The notes beneath the pieces are model-generated. The model was not told the origin of the DNA, searched no databases, and saw only the letters and a program-made list of their open reading frames with translations. From Paracoccaceae bacterium (lineage in GTDB: Bacteria > Pseudomonadota > Alphaproteobacteria > Rhodobacterales > Rhodobacteraceae), in assembly GCA_024639125.1 (NCBI GenBank), contig JAHEJA010000002.1, positions 81,962 through 145,961 on the forward strand: a stretch of 64,000 bases of DNA, in the 5' to 3' direction. The translations under genes were made by a program, and so were the position numbers. Every line of letters begins with the position of its first letter. The first letter of the stretch is position 1. Positions 8,375 through 17,185 of the stretch are shown here, in pieces.

Positions 8375-9786
8375 GGAAGGATATCCACCAGACGCAATTC
8401 TGCAATGCGCTCTACTTGTTTACAAGCTTCGGCGAATTCAACGTCCGTGTCATTGTTAAGACGCCGTTTGAACGCATCCAGAATGCTGGCTTTGGTATTG
8501 TCACGCACGGCTATAATAAAGGGAAAGCCGTGCTTTTCGACATAGGCCGTGTTTAAGTCGCTAAAATTTGCACGCTCTTGATCGGTGAGGGCATCCAAAC
8601 CTGCGCCGGCTTGTTCAGCGGTGCTTTCGGCCGTTAACCGTTTTGCAGCAGCGAGCTTGCCCGCCAAATCCGGGTGGGCATTCAAGACGCCCAATCTTTG
8701 TTCCTGCGTTGCAGACCGAAAAACGCGGGCCAAGGCATTGTGTAAACCGATCGCGCTGTCATGTGCATATCCCAATTCAAGACCATGTGCGGCCTCGGCA
8801 ATCCATGGGGAATGTTCAAAGATGCTGCCATAAAGTTCAACAAAGCGGGCTTTGTCCATGTCCGAGGGGCGTTCAAAATGCTGCGCGGGATGATGGGTTG
8901 CCCAATGCTTTGCGATGTCTAAACGCTTGGCGAACCAGACATCCGCATGGCTTTGTGCGTATTCCATAAAACGGCGTAGACCCATGATCCGTCCGGGTCG
9001 GCCAATCAACCGGCAATGCAGTCCAATAGACATCATTTTTGGTGCGCCCGCTGTGCCTTCGGCATAGAGCGCATCAAAGCTGTCTTTTAGGTATTCAAAG
9101 AAATGATCGCCAGTGTTGAACCCTTGGGGCGTCGCAAAGCGCATGTCGTTGGCGTCTAATGTGTAGGGAATGATCAATTGATCTTTGCCATCTAACGTCA
9201 CCCAATACGGAAGATCATCGGCATAGGTATCAGAGATATAATCAAAGCCGCCTTGTTCTGACACCAAACGTACTGTGTTTTCAGAACAGCGTCCTGTGTA
9301 CCATCCATAGGGGCGTTCGCCTGTGACTTCGGTATGAAGTCTGATGGCTTCTTTGATTTGGTCGCGCTCTTCGTTGGGTGACATGTCTTTGTGTTCGACC
9401 CATTTCAATCCGTGTGATGCAATTTCCCAACCGGCGTCTTGCATGGCGCGGACTTGTTCGGGATTGCGTGCCATCGCGCTTGCAACCCCGTAAACCGTGG
9501 CTGGCATGTTTAGCTCTTGGAACAGACGATGCACACGCCAAAAACCCGCGCGCGCGCCGTATTCATAGATGCTTTCCATATTCCAATGACGTTGCCCGGG
9601 CCACTGCGCGGCGCCAACGATTTCAGATAGAAACGCTTCTGATGCGGCATCCCCGTGTAGCACACAGTTTTCCCCGCCTTCTTCGTAGTTTATGACAAAT
9701 TGAACGGCGATTTTCGCACCATTTGGCCACTGCACAACAGGCGGGGTTTGCCCATACCCAGTCATATCCCGAAGATAGCGCTTCAT
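8371..9786 (-). CDS. puuE: Bifunctional allantoinase (PuuE) / OHCU decarboxylase (UraD)
   Basis: 471 residues from the ATG at 9786, chosen over the ATG at 9801 because AGGAGA sits directly upstream. Residues 1-310 form a polysaccharide-deacetylase-like allantoinase (YGQTPPVVQWPNGAKIAVQF, MESIYEYGARAGFWR, then WEIASHGLKW), the metal-independent PuuE type. The C-terminal about 160 residues form an OHCU decarboxylase domain (SIFEHSPWIAEAA, LNAHPDLAGKLA, KHGFPFIIAVR). One chain thus carries OHCU decarboxylation to S-allantoin and ring opening to allantoate. The fusion is known in several proteobacteria. It lies upstream of allA on the same transcript and is divergent from uraH. Confidence 0.92.
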   Translation of the reverse strand: MKRYLRDMTGYGQTPPVVQWPNGAKIAVQFVINYEEGGENCVLHGDAASEAFLSEIVGAAQWPGQRHWNMESIYEYGARAGFWRVHRLFQELNMPATVYGVASAMARNPEQVRAMQDAGWEIASHGLKWVEHKDMSPNEERDQIKEAIRLHTEVTGERPYGWYTGRCSENTVRLVSEQGGFDYISDTYADDLPYWVTLDGKDQLIIPYTLDANDMRFATPQGFNTGDHFFEYLKDSFDALYAEGTAGAPKMMSIGLHCRLIGRPGRIMGLRRFMEYAQSHADVWFAKRLDIAKHWATHHPAQHFERPSDMDKARFVELYGSIFEHSPWIAEAAHGLELGYAHDSAIGLHNALARVFRSATQEQRLGVLNAHPDLAGKLAAAKRLTAESTAEQAGAGLDALTDQERANFSDLNTAYVEKHGFPFIIAVRDNTKASILDAFKRRLNNDTDVEFAEACKQVERIAELRLVDILP

Positions 9787-9851
9787 CTGTGTCTCCTGCA
9801 TTCGTTATGTCCTTGTATGCCAATTAAAACTATCCGACTTTCAAGGAATTT

Positions 9852-9880
9852 TTGAAACAGCTTAATTTTATAGCTATGCT
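9852..9880 (+). promoter_or_regulatory. Candidate promoter of uraH containing the repeated TTGAAACAGCTT element
   Basis: TTGAAA at 9852-9857 is followed after 17 bp by TATGCT at 9875-9880, a plausible sigma-70 promoter about 55 bp before uraH. The first 12 bases (9852-9863) are identical to a site at 11220-11231 in the other divergent promoter of this cluster, so the element may instead be an operator. Assignment is by eye. Confidence 0.35.
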
Positions 9881-9935
9881 TGCAGATCGCGCTGAATGCG
9901 TCACAATAGCGTAAACAAACCAAAGGAATGCTTGA

Positions 9936-10289
9936 ATGTCCGGTTATTTGACGACCCACGTACTTGATACAGCGCGCGGCTGTCCTGCGCAGGGACTAAA
10001 GATTGATCTTTATCGCATCGATGCGGACAGCAGGGTTCTGCTGCGGTCCCTCGTGACCAATGATGACGGTCGCACAGATGAGCAAATCCTTCCGTCTTCT
10101 GACTTTGCGACAGGGACATATGAATTGGTGTTTCATGCGGGGGCTTATTTGGATGCCTGCGGCACACCCCCCGAAGATCCGCGGTTCTTGGATGTTGTGC
10201 CCATCCGCTTTGGCATGAGCCAAGCAGATCATTATCACGTCCCGTTGTTGTTGTCGCCTTTCGGCTATTCAACCTATCGCGGCAGTTAA
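9936..10289 (+). CDS. uraH: 5-hydroxyisourate hydrolase (transthyretin-related)
   Basis: 117 residues, the usual size. The N-terminal [20 protein letters not shown] strand contains the conserved histidine, and the C-terminus is the family tetrapeptide YRGS. It hydrolyses 5-hydroxyisourate, the PuuD product, to OHCU. The start at 9936 follows AAAGGA. It is divergent from the allantoinase gene and convergent with the LysR gene, whose stop codon overlaps its own at 10286-10289. Confidence 0.95.
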   Translation: MSGYLTTHVLDTARGCPAQGLKIDLYRIDADSRVLLRSLVTNDDGRTDEQILPSSDFATGTYELVFHAGAYLDACGTPPEDPRFLDVVPIRFGMSQADHYHVPLLLSPFGYSTYRGS

Positions 10290-11206
10290 GCTATAGCCGT
10301 TAGCTCGGCTATAGTGCGCTCCATCCGATCCGCCATGAAATCAATGAACAAACGGGACTTTGGGTCCTGTTTGCGTTTGTGCGGATAAAGACAAGCCATT
10401 TGAATGGAAATCGGGGCGTTGTTTGGCAAGACTGGCACCAAGCGACCGGTTCTTAGATGATCTGCTACATCAAAATAGGGCTTCATGACGATTCCATAGC
10501 CTTGCAAGGCCCAATCGGTCAAAATATCGCCGTCATCGGATTCAAATGGGCCTTTGACGGCAAAGCGCTTTGGTCCTTCCTCTGTCATCAGGGGCCATTG
10601 AAATTCTGAGGCCCCGGGGAACCGCAAGTTCAAACAGTCATGCGTTCCGTTTACCAGCTCTTCCGGAGAGCGTGGTGCGCCGCGGGCGGCAATGTAGTCT
10701 GGGGCAGCACATAAAAGACGATCACAATCCGCGATTTTACGAATTTTCAAAGTGGAATCTTCGGGCAGGCCCAAGAAAAACGCGACATCCAGGCCTTCGG
10801 CTGTCATGTCTACTTTGCGATCCGAAAGCCGCATGCGCACATCAATCAGCGGATATTTTTCTTTGAAATCGGGGACCGCGGGGGCAACCAATCGACGACC
10901 AACACCCAATGGGGCCGAAACATATAGCGATCCTCTGGGGCTTTGGGTGATGTCTTGGACTTGGGCTTCGGCGGCTTCGATGGCTTCTAAAACGCGAATG
11001 GCCCCCGTGTAGAATAGCTTGCCTTGCTCGGTCGAGGTAAGCATGCGCGTGGTACGCTGAAAGAGGCGCACACCTAGATGATCCTCTAGCTGAGATATCC
11101 GCGCAGAAGCGACTGCGGGCGAAATACGTTGATCCCGTGCTGCTGCGGACATATTGCCCAATTCATAGACACGGATAAAGGTTCGGATGTTGTCGATATA
11201 GGACAT
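10286..11206 (-). CDS. LysR-family transcriptional regulator, probable regulator of purine catabolism
   Basis: 306 residues from ATG 11206 ([20 protein letters not shown]); an upstream ORF extension to 11278 lacks family similarity. The N-terminal winged helix-turn-helix ([20 protein letters not shown]) is followed by a periplasmic-binding-like effector domain ([20 protein letters not shown]). It lies inside the urate cluster and diverges from puuD, the classic LysR arrangement, so control of puuD and perhaps uraH/puuE by a purine intermediate is likely. The effector is unknown. Confidence 0.88.
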   Translation of the reverse strand: MSYIDNIRTFIRVYELGNMSAAARDQRISPAVASARISQLEDHLGVRLFQRTTRMLTSTEQGKLFYTGAIRVLEAIEAAEAQVQDITQSPRGSLYVSAPLGVGRRLVAPAVPDFKEKYPLIDVRMRLSDRKVDMTAEGLDVAFFLGLPEDSTLKIRKIADCDRLLCAAPDYIAARGAPRSPEELVNGTHDCLNLRFPGASEFQWPLMTEEGPKRFAVKGPFESDDGDILTDWALQGYGIVMKPYFDVADHLRTGRLVPVLPNNAPISIQMACLYPHKRKQDPKSRLFIDFMADRMERTIAELTAIA

Positions 11207-11219
11207 TATTCGGCTTTTC

Positions 11220-11231
11220 TTGAAACAGCTT
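11220..11231 (+). promoter_or_regulatory. Second copy of TTGAAACAGCTT in the LysR-puuD intergenic region
   Basis: This 12-base block is identical to 9852-9863 and lies between the divergent LysR and puuD genes, 69 bp before puuD. It could be a shared operator of the LysR protein or a -35 region. No good -10 follows at 17 bp. Confidence 0.35.
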
Positions 11232-11299
11232 GGATTATTTTGCAATACAAGTAAATTACGCCGCAAGCTAGAGTGCAAGCAACTTTTGGGAGCACATAA

Positions 11300-12553
11300 A
11301 TGTACGAACTATCTATTATGTGGGATTGGTTGGCGTTTGCTGTCCGGTGGCTGCACGTTATTACAGCGATCGCTTGGATCGGATCATCCTTTTATTTTAT
11401 CGCGTTGGATTTGGGTCTGCGCAAGGCGGATGATCTGCCAGAAGGCGCGCATGGCGAAGAATGGCAGGTACACGGCGGTGGGTTTTACCATGTCCGCAAG
11501 TATCTGGTCGCACCTGCGGCGATGCCCGAACATTTGACATGGTTCAAATGGGAAAGCTATTCAACATGGCTGTCAGGCGCGGCAATGTTGATGATCGTCT
11601 ATTGGGCTGGTGGCGAGCTGTATTTGATTGATGCAAACAAGGCGGATTTGGCCTTGTGGCAGGGTATTCTGATTTCCGCACTCTCGCTTGCTGTGGGGTG
11701 GATCATTTATGACTGGCTCTGCAAGAACGGGCTTAAGAATTATCCGACCGCTTTGATGGTGATCCTATTTGCACTGCTTGTGGCGATGGGCTGGGGCTAT
11801 AACCAGATCTTTACCGGGCGCGCAATGATGCTGCACCTTGGGGCGTTTACGGCGACGATTATGACGGCCAATGTGTTTTTCATCATCATGCCAAACCAAC
11901 GCATTGTTGTTGCTGACCTGCAAGCTGGGCGCAAACCTGACCCTAAATACGGTAAGATTGCAAAACTACGTTCCACGCATAACAACTATCTGACTTTGCC
12001 TGTCGTGTTCTTGATGTTGTCCAACCACTATCCGCTTGCGTTTGCGAGCGAATATAATTGGCTGATTGCGGCGCTTGTTTTTCTAATGGGGGTGACAATA
12101 CGCCATTATTTCAACACGACACATGCGCGCGCTGGTAATCCGATCTGGACATGGCCTGCGACTGTGATCTTGTTTATCTTGATCATGTGGTTGTCGACTT
12201 TGGGCGGTGCAGGCTCTGACACCCGCGAAGAAGCGGCCTTGAGCGAGCGGCAAATGATTTTTGCCAACGCTGCCGGATTTGAAGAGGCCCAAGACATCAT
12301 CTTGGGTCGCTGTTCCATGTGTCACGCGGCTGAACCGGTCTATGACGGTATAAGACGCGCGCCCAAAAATGTGCATCTCGAAACCACAGCAGATATCACG
12401 GCCTTTGCCAAACAAATCTATTTGCAGTCAGGACGCAGCACGGCGATGCCGCCTGCGAATGTCACGTGGATGGAAGAAGACGAGCGCCGCGCAATTGTTG
12501 AATGGTATCGCGCGGCAATGGACGATATGCCCCTGCGCCTTGCTTTGAATTAA
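11300..12553 (+). CDS. puuD: Membrane urate hydroxylase (cytochrome-linked urate oxidase)
   Basis: 417 residues. The N-terminal about 300 residues form a DUF989-type membrane domain with about 8 helices ([20 protein letters not shown]). The C-terminal about 100 residues form a cytochrome c domain with heme motif CSMCH and a Met in [10 protein letters not shown]. PuuD converts urate to 5-hydroxyisourate and passes electrons to its c-type heme and then the respiratory chain, replacing soluble uricase. Its stop overlaps the convergent dapA stop. It is the entry enzyme of the pathway encoded around it. Confidence 0.93.
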   Translation: MYELSIMWDWLAFAVRWLHVITAIAWIGSSFYFIALDLGLRKADDLPEGAHGEEWQVHGGGFYHVRKYLVAPAAMPEHLTWFKWESYSTWLSGAAMLMIVYWAGGELYLIDANKADLALWQGILISALSLAVGWIIYDWLCKNGLKNYPTALMVILFALLVAMGWGYNQIFTGRAMMLHLGAFTATIMTANVFFIIMPNQRIVVADLQAGRKPDPKYGKIAKLRSTHNNYLTLPVVFLMLSNHYPLAFASEYNWLIAALVFLMGVTIRHYFNTTHARAGNPIWTWPATVILFILIMWLSTLGGAGSDTREEAALSERQMIFANAAGFEEAQDIILGRCSMCHAAEPVYDGIRRAPKNVHLETTADITAFAKQIYLQSGRSTAMPPANVTWMEEDERRAIVEWYRAAMDDMPLRLALN

Positions 12554-13425
12554 GCTGCCAAACCTGCATGTACCAAGGCTGCTTTGATTTTGGCCTTGGT
12601 TGCGTCTGTCAGCGGTGTCAGCGGCAAACGAACATCTGGGTTACATAGCCCTAATGTGCTCATGGCGTATTTGACACCCACCAATCCCGGCTCTGTAAAG
12701 ATCGCTTGGTGCAAGGGCATTAAACGGTCTTGGATATCAAGCGCGGTTTTGTAATCACCTTGCAGACATGCGGTTTGCAACTGCGAACAAAGCGCAGGTG
12801 CGACGTTCGCCGTTACCGAAATACAGCCAATGCCACCCTGCGCATTAAAGCCATGCGCGGTCGCGTCTTCGCCAGAAATCTGCAAGAAATCTTTGCCGCA
12901 GGTCATGCGCTGGGCGCAGACACGGGCCAAGTCGCCGGTTGCGTCTTTGACACCGATGATCCGCGGCAGCTTGGCCAATTCACCCATCGTTGCAGGCGAC
13001 ATGTCCACCACCGAACGGCCTGGAATGTTATAAATCACGATTGGCAAGTCGCAGGCATCATGCAGCGCTGTGAAATGCGCAATCAAGCCGGCTTGGGTTG
13101 GCTTGTTGTAATAGGGCGTCACAACCAAAGCAGCATCCGCACCAACAGATTTCGCATGCTCCATCAGGCGCAAGGATTCTGCGGTGTTGTTGGAACCGGC
13201 ACCAGCCACAACAGGAATGCGGCCTGCGACGGCTTTGACCACGGTTTCCACAACCAATTCGTGTTCTTCATGGCTAAGCGTTGGGCTTTCACCTGTTGTT
13301 CCAACTGGAACCAAGCCGTGCGACCCTTGGTCGACATGCCAGTCCACCAATTTCTTGAGCGTATCCAGATCCACTGCGCCGTCCTTGAACGGCGTGACCA
13401 AAGCTGGCATTGAGCCTTTTAACAT
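12550..13425 (-). CDS. dapA: 4-hydroxy-tetrahydrodipicolinate synthase
   Basis: 291 residues from ATG 13425, preceded by AGGAG; the longer frame to 13512 has no family support. The Schiff-base TIM barrel is recognisable: [16 protein letters not shown], the [11 protein letters not shown] phosphate-like loop, [11 protein letters not shown] with the catalytic Tyr, and the Lys in IGVKDATGD. It condenses pyruvate with aspartate semialdehyde in lysine and diaminopimelate synthesis. Its presence near a saccharopine gene pair argues that the latter degrades lysine. Confidence 0.95.
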   Translation of the reverse strand: MLKGSMPALVTPFKDGAVDLDTLKKLVDWHVDQGSHGLVPVGTTGESPTLSHEEHELVVETVVKAVAGRIPVVAGAGSNNTAESLRLMEHAKSVGADAALVVTPYYNKPTQAGLIAHFTALHDACDLPIVIYNIPGRSVVDMSPATMGELAKLPRIIGVKDATGDLARVCAQRMTCGKDFLQISGEDATAHGFNAQGGIGCISVTANVAPALCSQLQTACLQGDYKTALDIQDRLMPLHQAIFTEPGLVGVKYAMSTLGLCNPDVRLPLTPLTDATKAKIKAALVHAGLAA

Positions 13426-13570
13426 GACACGCTCCTTTCCTACATAAGTGGGGAATTGCCCCATTTGCAAAGGTGAATGTTTGCTCATAACATAGACGTG
13501 ATTTGAACCCACGATCCACCTGTATAAATTCCGTATTGTCTATCCTTCGTCACAGGGAAAAAAGCAAGCC

Positions 13571-15520
13571 ATGATCCGCAAGATTGCACTATTAATTGGT
13601 CTATTTGCCACGTCTGCTTGGGGACAGTCGAACGAAAGGGCGCTCAGTTCGGCCTTTGATGCGATGAAGTCCAAGGATTGGTCGCTTGCGGTCACCCTTG
13701 GCGCCAGTGATGGTGCATTGGGCAAAGACATTATTTTGTGGCATTTTTTGCGTTCTGGCGAAGGCCCCTATGAAGTCACGATTGATTTTTTAAAACGCAA
13801 TCCTGATTGGCCCGGATTGCCCTATTTGATTAAGCGGTCGGAAAAGACATTCGCCACGGCCCCGATCAAAGCGACAGTTGCCTTTTTTGACGAACACCTG
13901 CCACAAACCGCGCAGGGGGCTTTGATCTATGCACGGGCGTTAAATGCCAGCCAGCAAAGCAGCAAAGCAAACTTGATCGCACAAAATGCCTGGCTTAGCT
14001 TTTCGATGAACCAGGAAACATTTGATGGTTTCATCGCCGACTTTGGCGCAGCGCTCAAGGATCTTCATCAAAATCGCCTGAGCATGGTTTTGTGGAAAGA
14101 TTGGGACGCGGACACAAAAATGATCGCGCCGCGCGTGTCCCAAGAATTTCAGGCCCTCGCCACAGCGCGGATGGCCTTGCGCAACAAACAAGAGGATGGT
14201 CTTAATGCATTAATCAATGCGGTGCCGCCAAAGTTGCAAACCCATCCTCTTTTGGTGCATGCGCGGTACGAATGGCGCACACGGGCGTGGCGCTTGGATG
14301 ATGCGGCAGAGCTGATTATTCCGGCAAGTGCATCGCCGGTGAGCTTGGGGAATCCTGATGCCTGGTCCGGGACCCGTAGCAATCTGGCCCGCGATTTATT
14401 ACGAGAAGGCAAAGTGTCCGCTGCCTATGAAATCGCATCCAATCACCACCTTAATCGGGGGGATGACTATGCCGAGCTAGAATGGCTAGCTGGGTTCATG
14501 GCCTTGAAAAAGCTAAATAAACCAGTTCTCGCGCAATCGCACTTTGAACGGTTCCTCAAGGGTGTTGATACGCCAATTTCATTGGGTCGCGGTTTTTATT
14601 GGTTGGGCAAGGCTTATCAAGCCCAAGGAGAGACCGCCAAAGCGACCCAAGCCTTTGTGAATGGGGCCGAACATCAAACCAGCTTTTACGGGCTTCTTGC
14701 CGCGGAAGAAATTGGCGCGCCGATTGATCCTGCGTTTTCGGATCGCTCCGAGCTGCCGGATTGGCGGGGGGCTGAATTTACCAAAAGCTCTGTGTTCAAG
14801 GCGGCAATCTTGTTGTTCGCGGCGGATCAACCTGCGTTGGGGGAACGGTTTTTAACGCATTTGGCGGAAACGTTGACGGATAATGAAATTCTACAAATGG
14901 CGGATTTCCTAGAAGAGTTTGAAAAGCCGCATGTCTTGGTGATGTTAGGGAAACGTGCAGCAAGTCAGGGGCGCAATATCCCGCGCCCTTATTTTGCGCT
15001 GCATCCGCTGACGTCTGTAAAGTGGCCTGTGAAAACCGAATTGGCCTTGGCGATTTCGCGCCGTGAAAGCGAATTTGATCCGATGGTGGTTTCCCCAGTT
15101 GGGGCCAAAGGGTTAATGCAATTGATGCCCAAAACCGCCGAAGAAATGGCCGGAGATTTGGGCGTTCCTTTTGATGAACCACGTCTTACCCAAGATTGGC
15201 AATATAACGCAGCCCTTGGCACAACCTATTTGGCAGAACTGGGTGCGCGGTTCCAAGGCAATCCTGTATTGATATCGATCGCGTATAACGCAGGTCCAAG
15301 CCGTGCCGACAAATGGAGCGAACTCTACGGTGATCCGCGCTCGCCTAATGTGGATTTGATCGAATGGATCGAAATGATCCCCTTTCAGGAAACGCGCAAC
15401 TATGTGATGCGCGTTACAGAAAGCCTGCCTGTTTATCGGGCTCGATTGGGGCAAACGGCTTTGCCTGTGCCATTTTCCAAAGAGCTGCGGGGATCAGGTC
15501 TTTTGCCGCTCTCGCCATAG
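13571..15520 (+). CDS. slt: Soluble lytic murein transglycosylase (Slt70-like)
   Basis: 649 residues with a signal peptide (MIRKIALLIGLFATSAWG), a long alpha-superhelical U/L region with TPR-like helices, and a C-terminal lysozyme-like domain. The catalytic Glu lies in ISRRESEFDP near residue 500, followed by GAKGLMQLMPKTA and IAYNAGPSR. It cleaves peptidoglycan in the periplasm with formation of 1,6-anhydro ends. It is divergent from dapA and its end overlaps the convergent DMT gene by 27 bp. Confidence 0.93.
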   Translation: MIRKIALLIGLFATSAWGQSNERALSSAFDAMKSKDWSLAVTLGASDGALGKDIILWHFLRSGEGPYEVTIDFLKRNPDWPGLPYLIKRSEKTFATAPIKATVAFFDEHLPQTAQGALIYARALNASQQSSKANLIAQNAWLSFSMNQETFDGFIADFGAALKDLHQNRLSMVLWKDWDADTKMIAPRVSQEFQALATARMALRNKQEDGLNALINAVPPKLQTHPLLVHARYEWRTRAWRLDDAAELIIPASASPVSLGNPDAWSGTRSNLARDLLREGKVSAAYEIASNHHLNRGDDYAELEWLAGFMALKKLNKPVLAQSHFERFLKGVDTPISLGRGFYWLGKAYQAQGETAKATQAFVNGAEHQTSFYGLLAAEEIGAPIDPAFSDRSELPDWRGAEFTKSSVFKAAILLFAADQPALGERFLTHLAETLTDNEILQMADFLEEFEKPHVLVMLGKRAASQGRNIPRPYFALHPLTSVKWPVKTELALAISRRESEFDPMVVSPVGAKGLMQLMPKTAEEMAGDLGVPFDEPRLTQDWQYNAALGTTYLAELGARFQGNPVLISIAYNAGPSRADKWSELYGDPRSPNVDLIEWIEMIPFQETRNYVMRVTESLPVYRARLGQTALPVPFSKELRGSGLLPLSP

Positions 15521-16357
15521 GGTGAACAATCCCGCACAAACGACGATCGCGGCCCCGATAACTGTGTTCATCTCGGCGGATTCTCCGAAAATAAGGATTC
15601 CAATCGACGAGGCGAACACAAGTTGCAAATAGGCGAATGGCTGCACCGCGCTGGCTTCGGCGACTTCGTAGCAGCGGATCAATAGATAATGCCCTAGCGC
15701 GCCTGTCACACATAGCACACCCATCCACCCCCAATCGGTCGCAGACATCGGTTCCCAGAACCACACGCCAACAACTGTCATGCCAATCGATCCGACAACG
15801 CCGGTCCAGAAAAAGCTGGTGGCGCTGGTGTCCTTGCGTGCGGCATAGCGCGTCAACAAGCCATAGGTTGCAAACAAAAGTGCTGCTATCAGCGGTATGA
15901 TTGCTTTGGGGGAAAAGACGCCAACGCCGGGTTCCAAGATGATCAAAACGCCAACAAAGCCGATCCCGATCGCCGTCCACCTGCGCCAGCCGACTTTTTC
16001 GCCCAGAATTGGCCCAGACAAGGCCGCAACCAACAGTGGATAACTGGTGAAAATCGCATGACTTTCAACAAGCCCCAGCAATTTAAAGCCCAAAACCATA
16101 ACGCAGATTTCGGTAATCAATAGCAAGGCACGCGTCGTTTGAACAATCGGTTGTGATGTTTTCGCAGCGGCCCTTAGGCCCCCCGCTTTGCGCGATGCAA
16201 CGGTCATGACAAAAGCCGCAAAGAACCAATAGCGGATCATGACGACCATGATCACATTGTATTCACTGGCCAAGTGACGCGATACCCCGTCTTGGGATGC
16301 AAAGACGATGGTGGTCAAAACCATCAAGATAATTCCAAGGCGTGTGTTATTTTGCAT
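15494..16357 (-). CDS. DMT-superfamily (EamA) transporter
   Basis: 287 residues with ten predicted membrane helices in two EamA repeats (the first starts LGIILMVLTTIVFASQDGVS, the second near residue 150 with IIPLIAALLFATYGLLTRYA). Such proteins usually export metabolites or amino acids. The substrate is not evident. Its start overlaps the end of mnmD by 11 bp, so the two are translationally linked. Confidence 0.85.
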   Translation of the reverse strand: MQNNTRLGIILMVLTTIVFASQDGVSRHLASEYNVIMVVMIRYWFFAAFVMTVASRKAGGLRAAAKTSQPIVQTTRALLLITEICVMVLGFKLLGLVESHAIFTSYPLLVAALSGPILGEKVGWRRWTAIGIGFVGVLIILEPGVGVFSPKAIIPLIAALLFATYGLLTRYAARKDTSATSFFWTGVVGSIGMTVVGVWFWEPMSATDWGWMGVLCVTGALGHYLLIRCYEVAEASAVQPFAYLQLVFASSIGILIFGESAEMNTVIGAAIVVCAGLFTLWRERQKT

Positions 16358-17039
16358 TGCGTGTCTCTTTTTGGGCTAGGGTCATGTGGCGTTTACGACC
16401 AAACCCCGGAATACGTGTTACATTAAAACCAGCTGCTTCTAGATTGCGGCGTACAAATCCTGCCGCCGTGTATGACGCGGCTGTTCCTAAATCAGTGGTA
16501 TGAATTGCAACCTGTTGCAAGAGCTCTTGTCCCCAAAGCTCGGGATTTTTTGCGGGTGAAAACCCATCTAGGAACCAACAATCCGCACGTTGATCCCACA
16601 AAGCAAGGGTATCTCGGGCGTCTCCGATTTTGATTGTAAGGGTGTAGTCCGCGCCAGTAATCTGGCCCGCGTCCAGCAATGATGCCCAAAGGGGCGCAAA
16701 TTCTTGGGCAAGGGGGGCGATGTCGGGAAACTGAAGATGTGCGCGGATCATATCATCGGGCGTCATTGGAAACGCTTCGAAGGTGGTGAATTGAAACGCC
16801 CCCTTTTGTTGGGTGCGACGCCATAGGTCCAACGTCGCCAAAAAATTCAACGCGGTGCCAAAGCCCAATTCCGCAATATGAAAGCCATCTTGAAACCGTT
16901 CGGGTAAATTGTTGCCTGTCAAAAACACATGCCGTGTTTCGTTCAGCCCATGATCCGCAGAATAATAGGGATCATCGAACCGGGTCGATATTGGAATTTC
17001 ATCGCTGCGCCATTCTAGCAAGGGAGAAGCATGTGACAT
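16347..17039 (-). CDS. mnmD: tRNA (mnm5s2U34) methyltransferase, MnmD/MnmC2-type
   Basis: 230 residues from ATG 17039 (MSHASPLLEWRSDEIPISTR). The family start (PVSxxFDDPYYS-like) is seen as STRFDDPYYSADHGLNETRH, followed by the SAM loop AELGFGTALNFLA and the active-site WFLDGFSPAKNPELW, as in the methyltransferase half of E. coli MnmC. It methylates the nm5s2U34 wobble base to mnm5s2U. The matching FAD domain is not fused but appears to be the divergent gene at 17186. The frame stays open to 17186 only because the 13-bp repeats upstream contain no stop. Confidence 0.88.
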   Translation of the reverse strand: MSHASPLLEWRSDEIPISTRFDDPYYSADHGLNETRHVFLTGNNLPERFQDGFHIAELGFGTALNFLATLDLWRRTQQKGAFQFTTFEAFPMTPDDMIRAHLQFPDIAPLAQEFAPLWASLLDAGQITGADYTLTIKIGDARDTLALWDQRADCWFLDGFSPAKNPELWGQELLQQVAIHTTDLGTAASYTAAGFVRRNLEAAGFNVTRIPGFGRKRHMTLAQKETRNAK

Positions 17040-17073
17040 GTCTAGGACTTGGTCTCTGGGGTTAGTATGTTGC

Positions 17074-17125
17074 GCCAGAGATTCCGGCCAGAAATTCCAG
17101 CCAGAGATTCCGGCCAGACTTTCTA
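17074..17125. repeat. 13-bp tandem repeat, four copies
   Basis: Units begin at 17074, 17087, 17100 and 17113. Units 1 and 3 are identical (GCCAGAGATTCCG), unit 2 differs at two positions (GCCAGAAATTCCA), and unit 4 is diverged (GCCAGACTTTCTA). The array fills the gap between the divergent mnmD and FAD oxidoreductase genes. The unit length is not a multiple of three. Confidence 0.9.
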
Positions 17126-17185
17126 GGGCCTTGTTTCTGACAGCAATCGTTATTAGGACACTGCAACAACTGGGATAGGCTTGCA

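Noticed and set aside
13426..13512. N-terminal extension of dapA to 13512
   Set aside because: The added residues have no DapA similarity, and AGGAG directly precedes the ATG at 13425.
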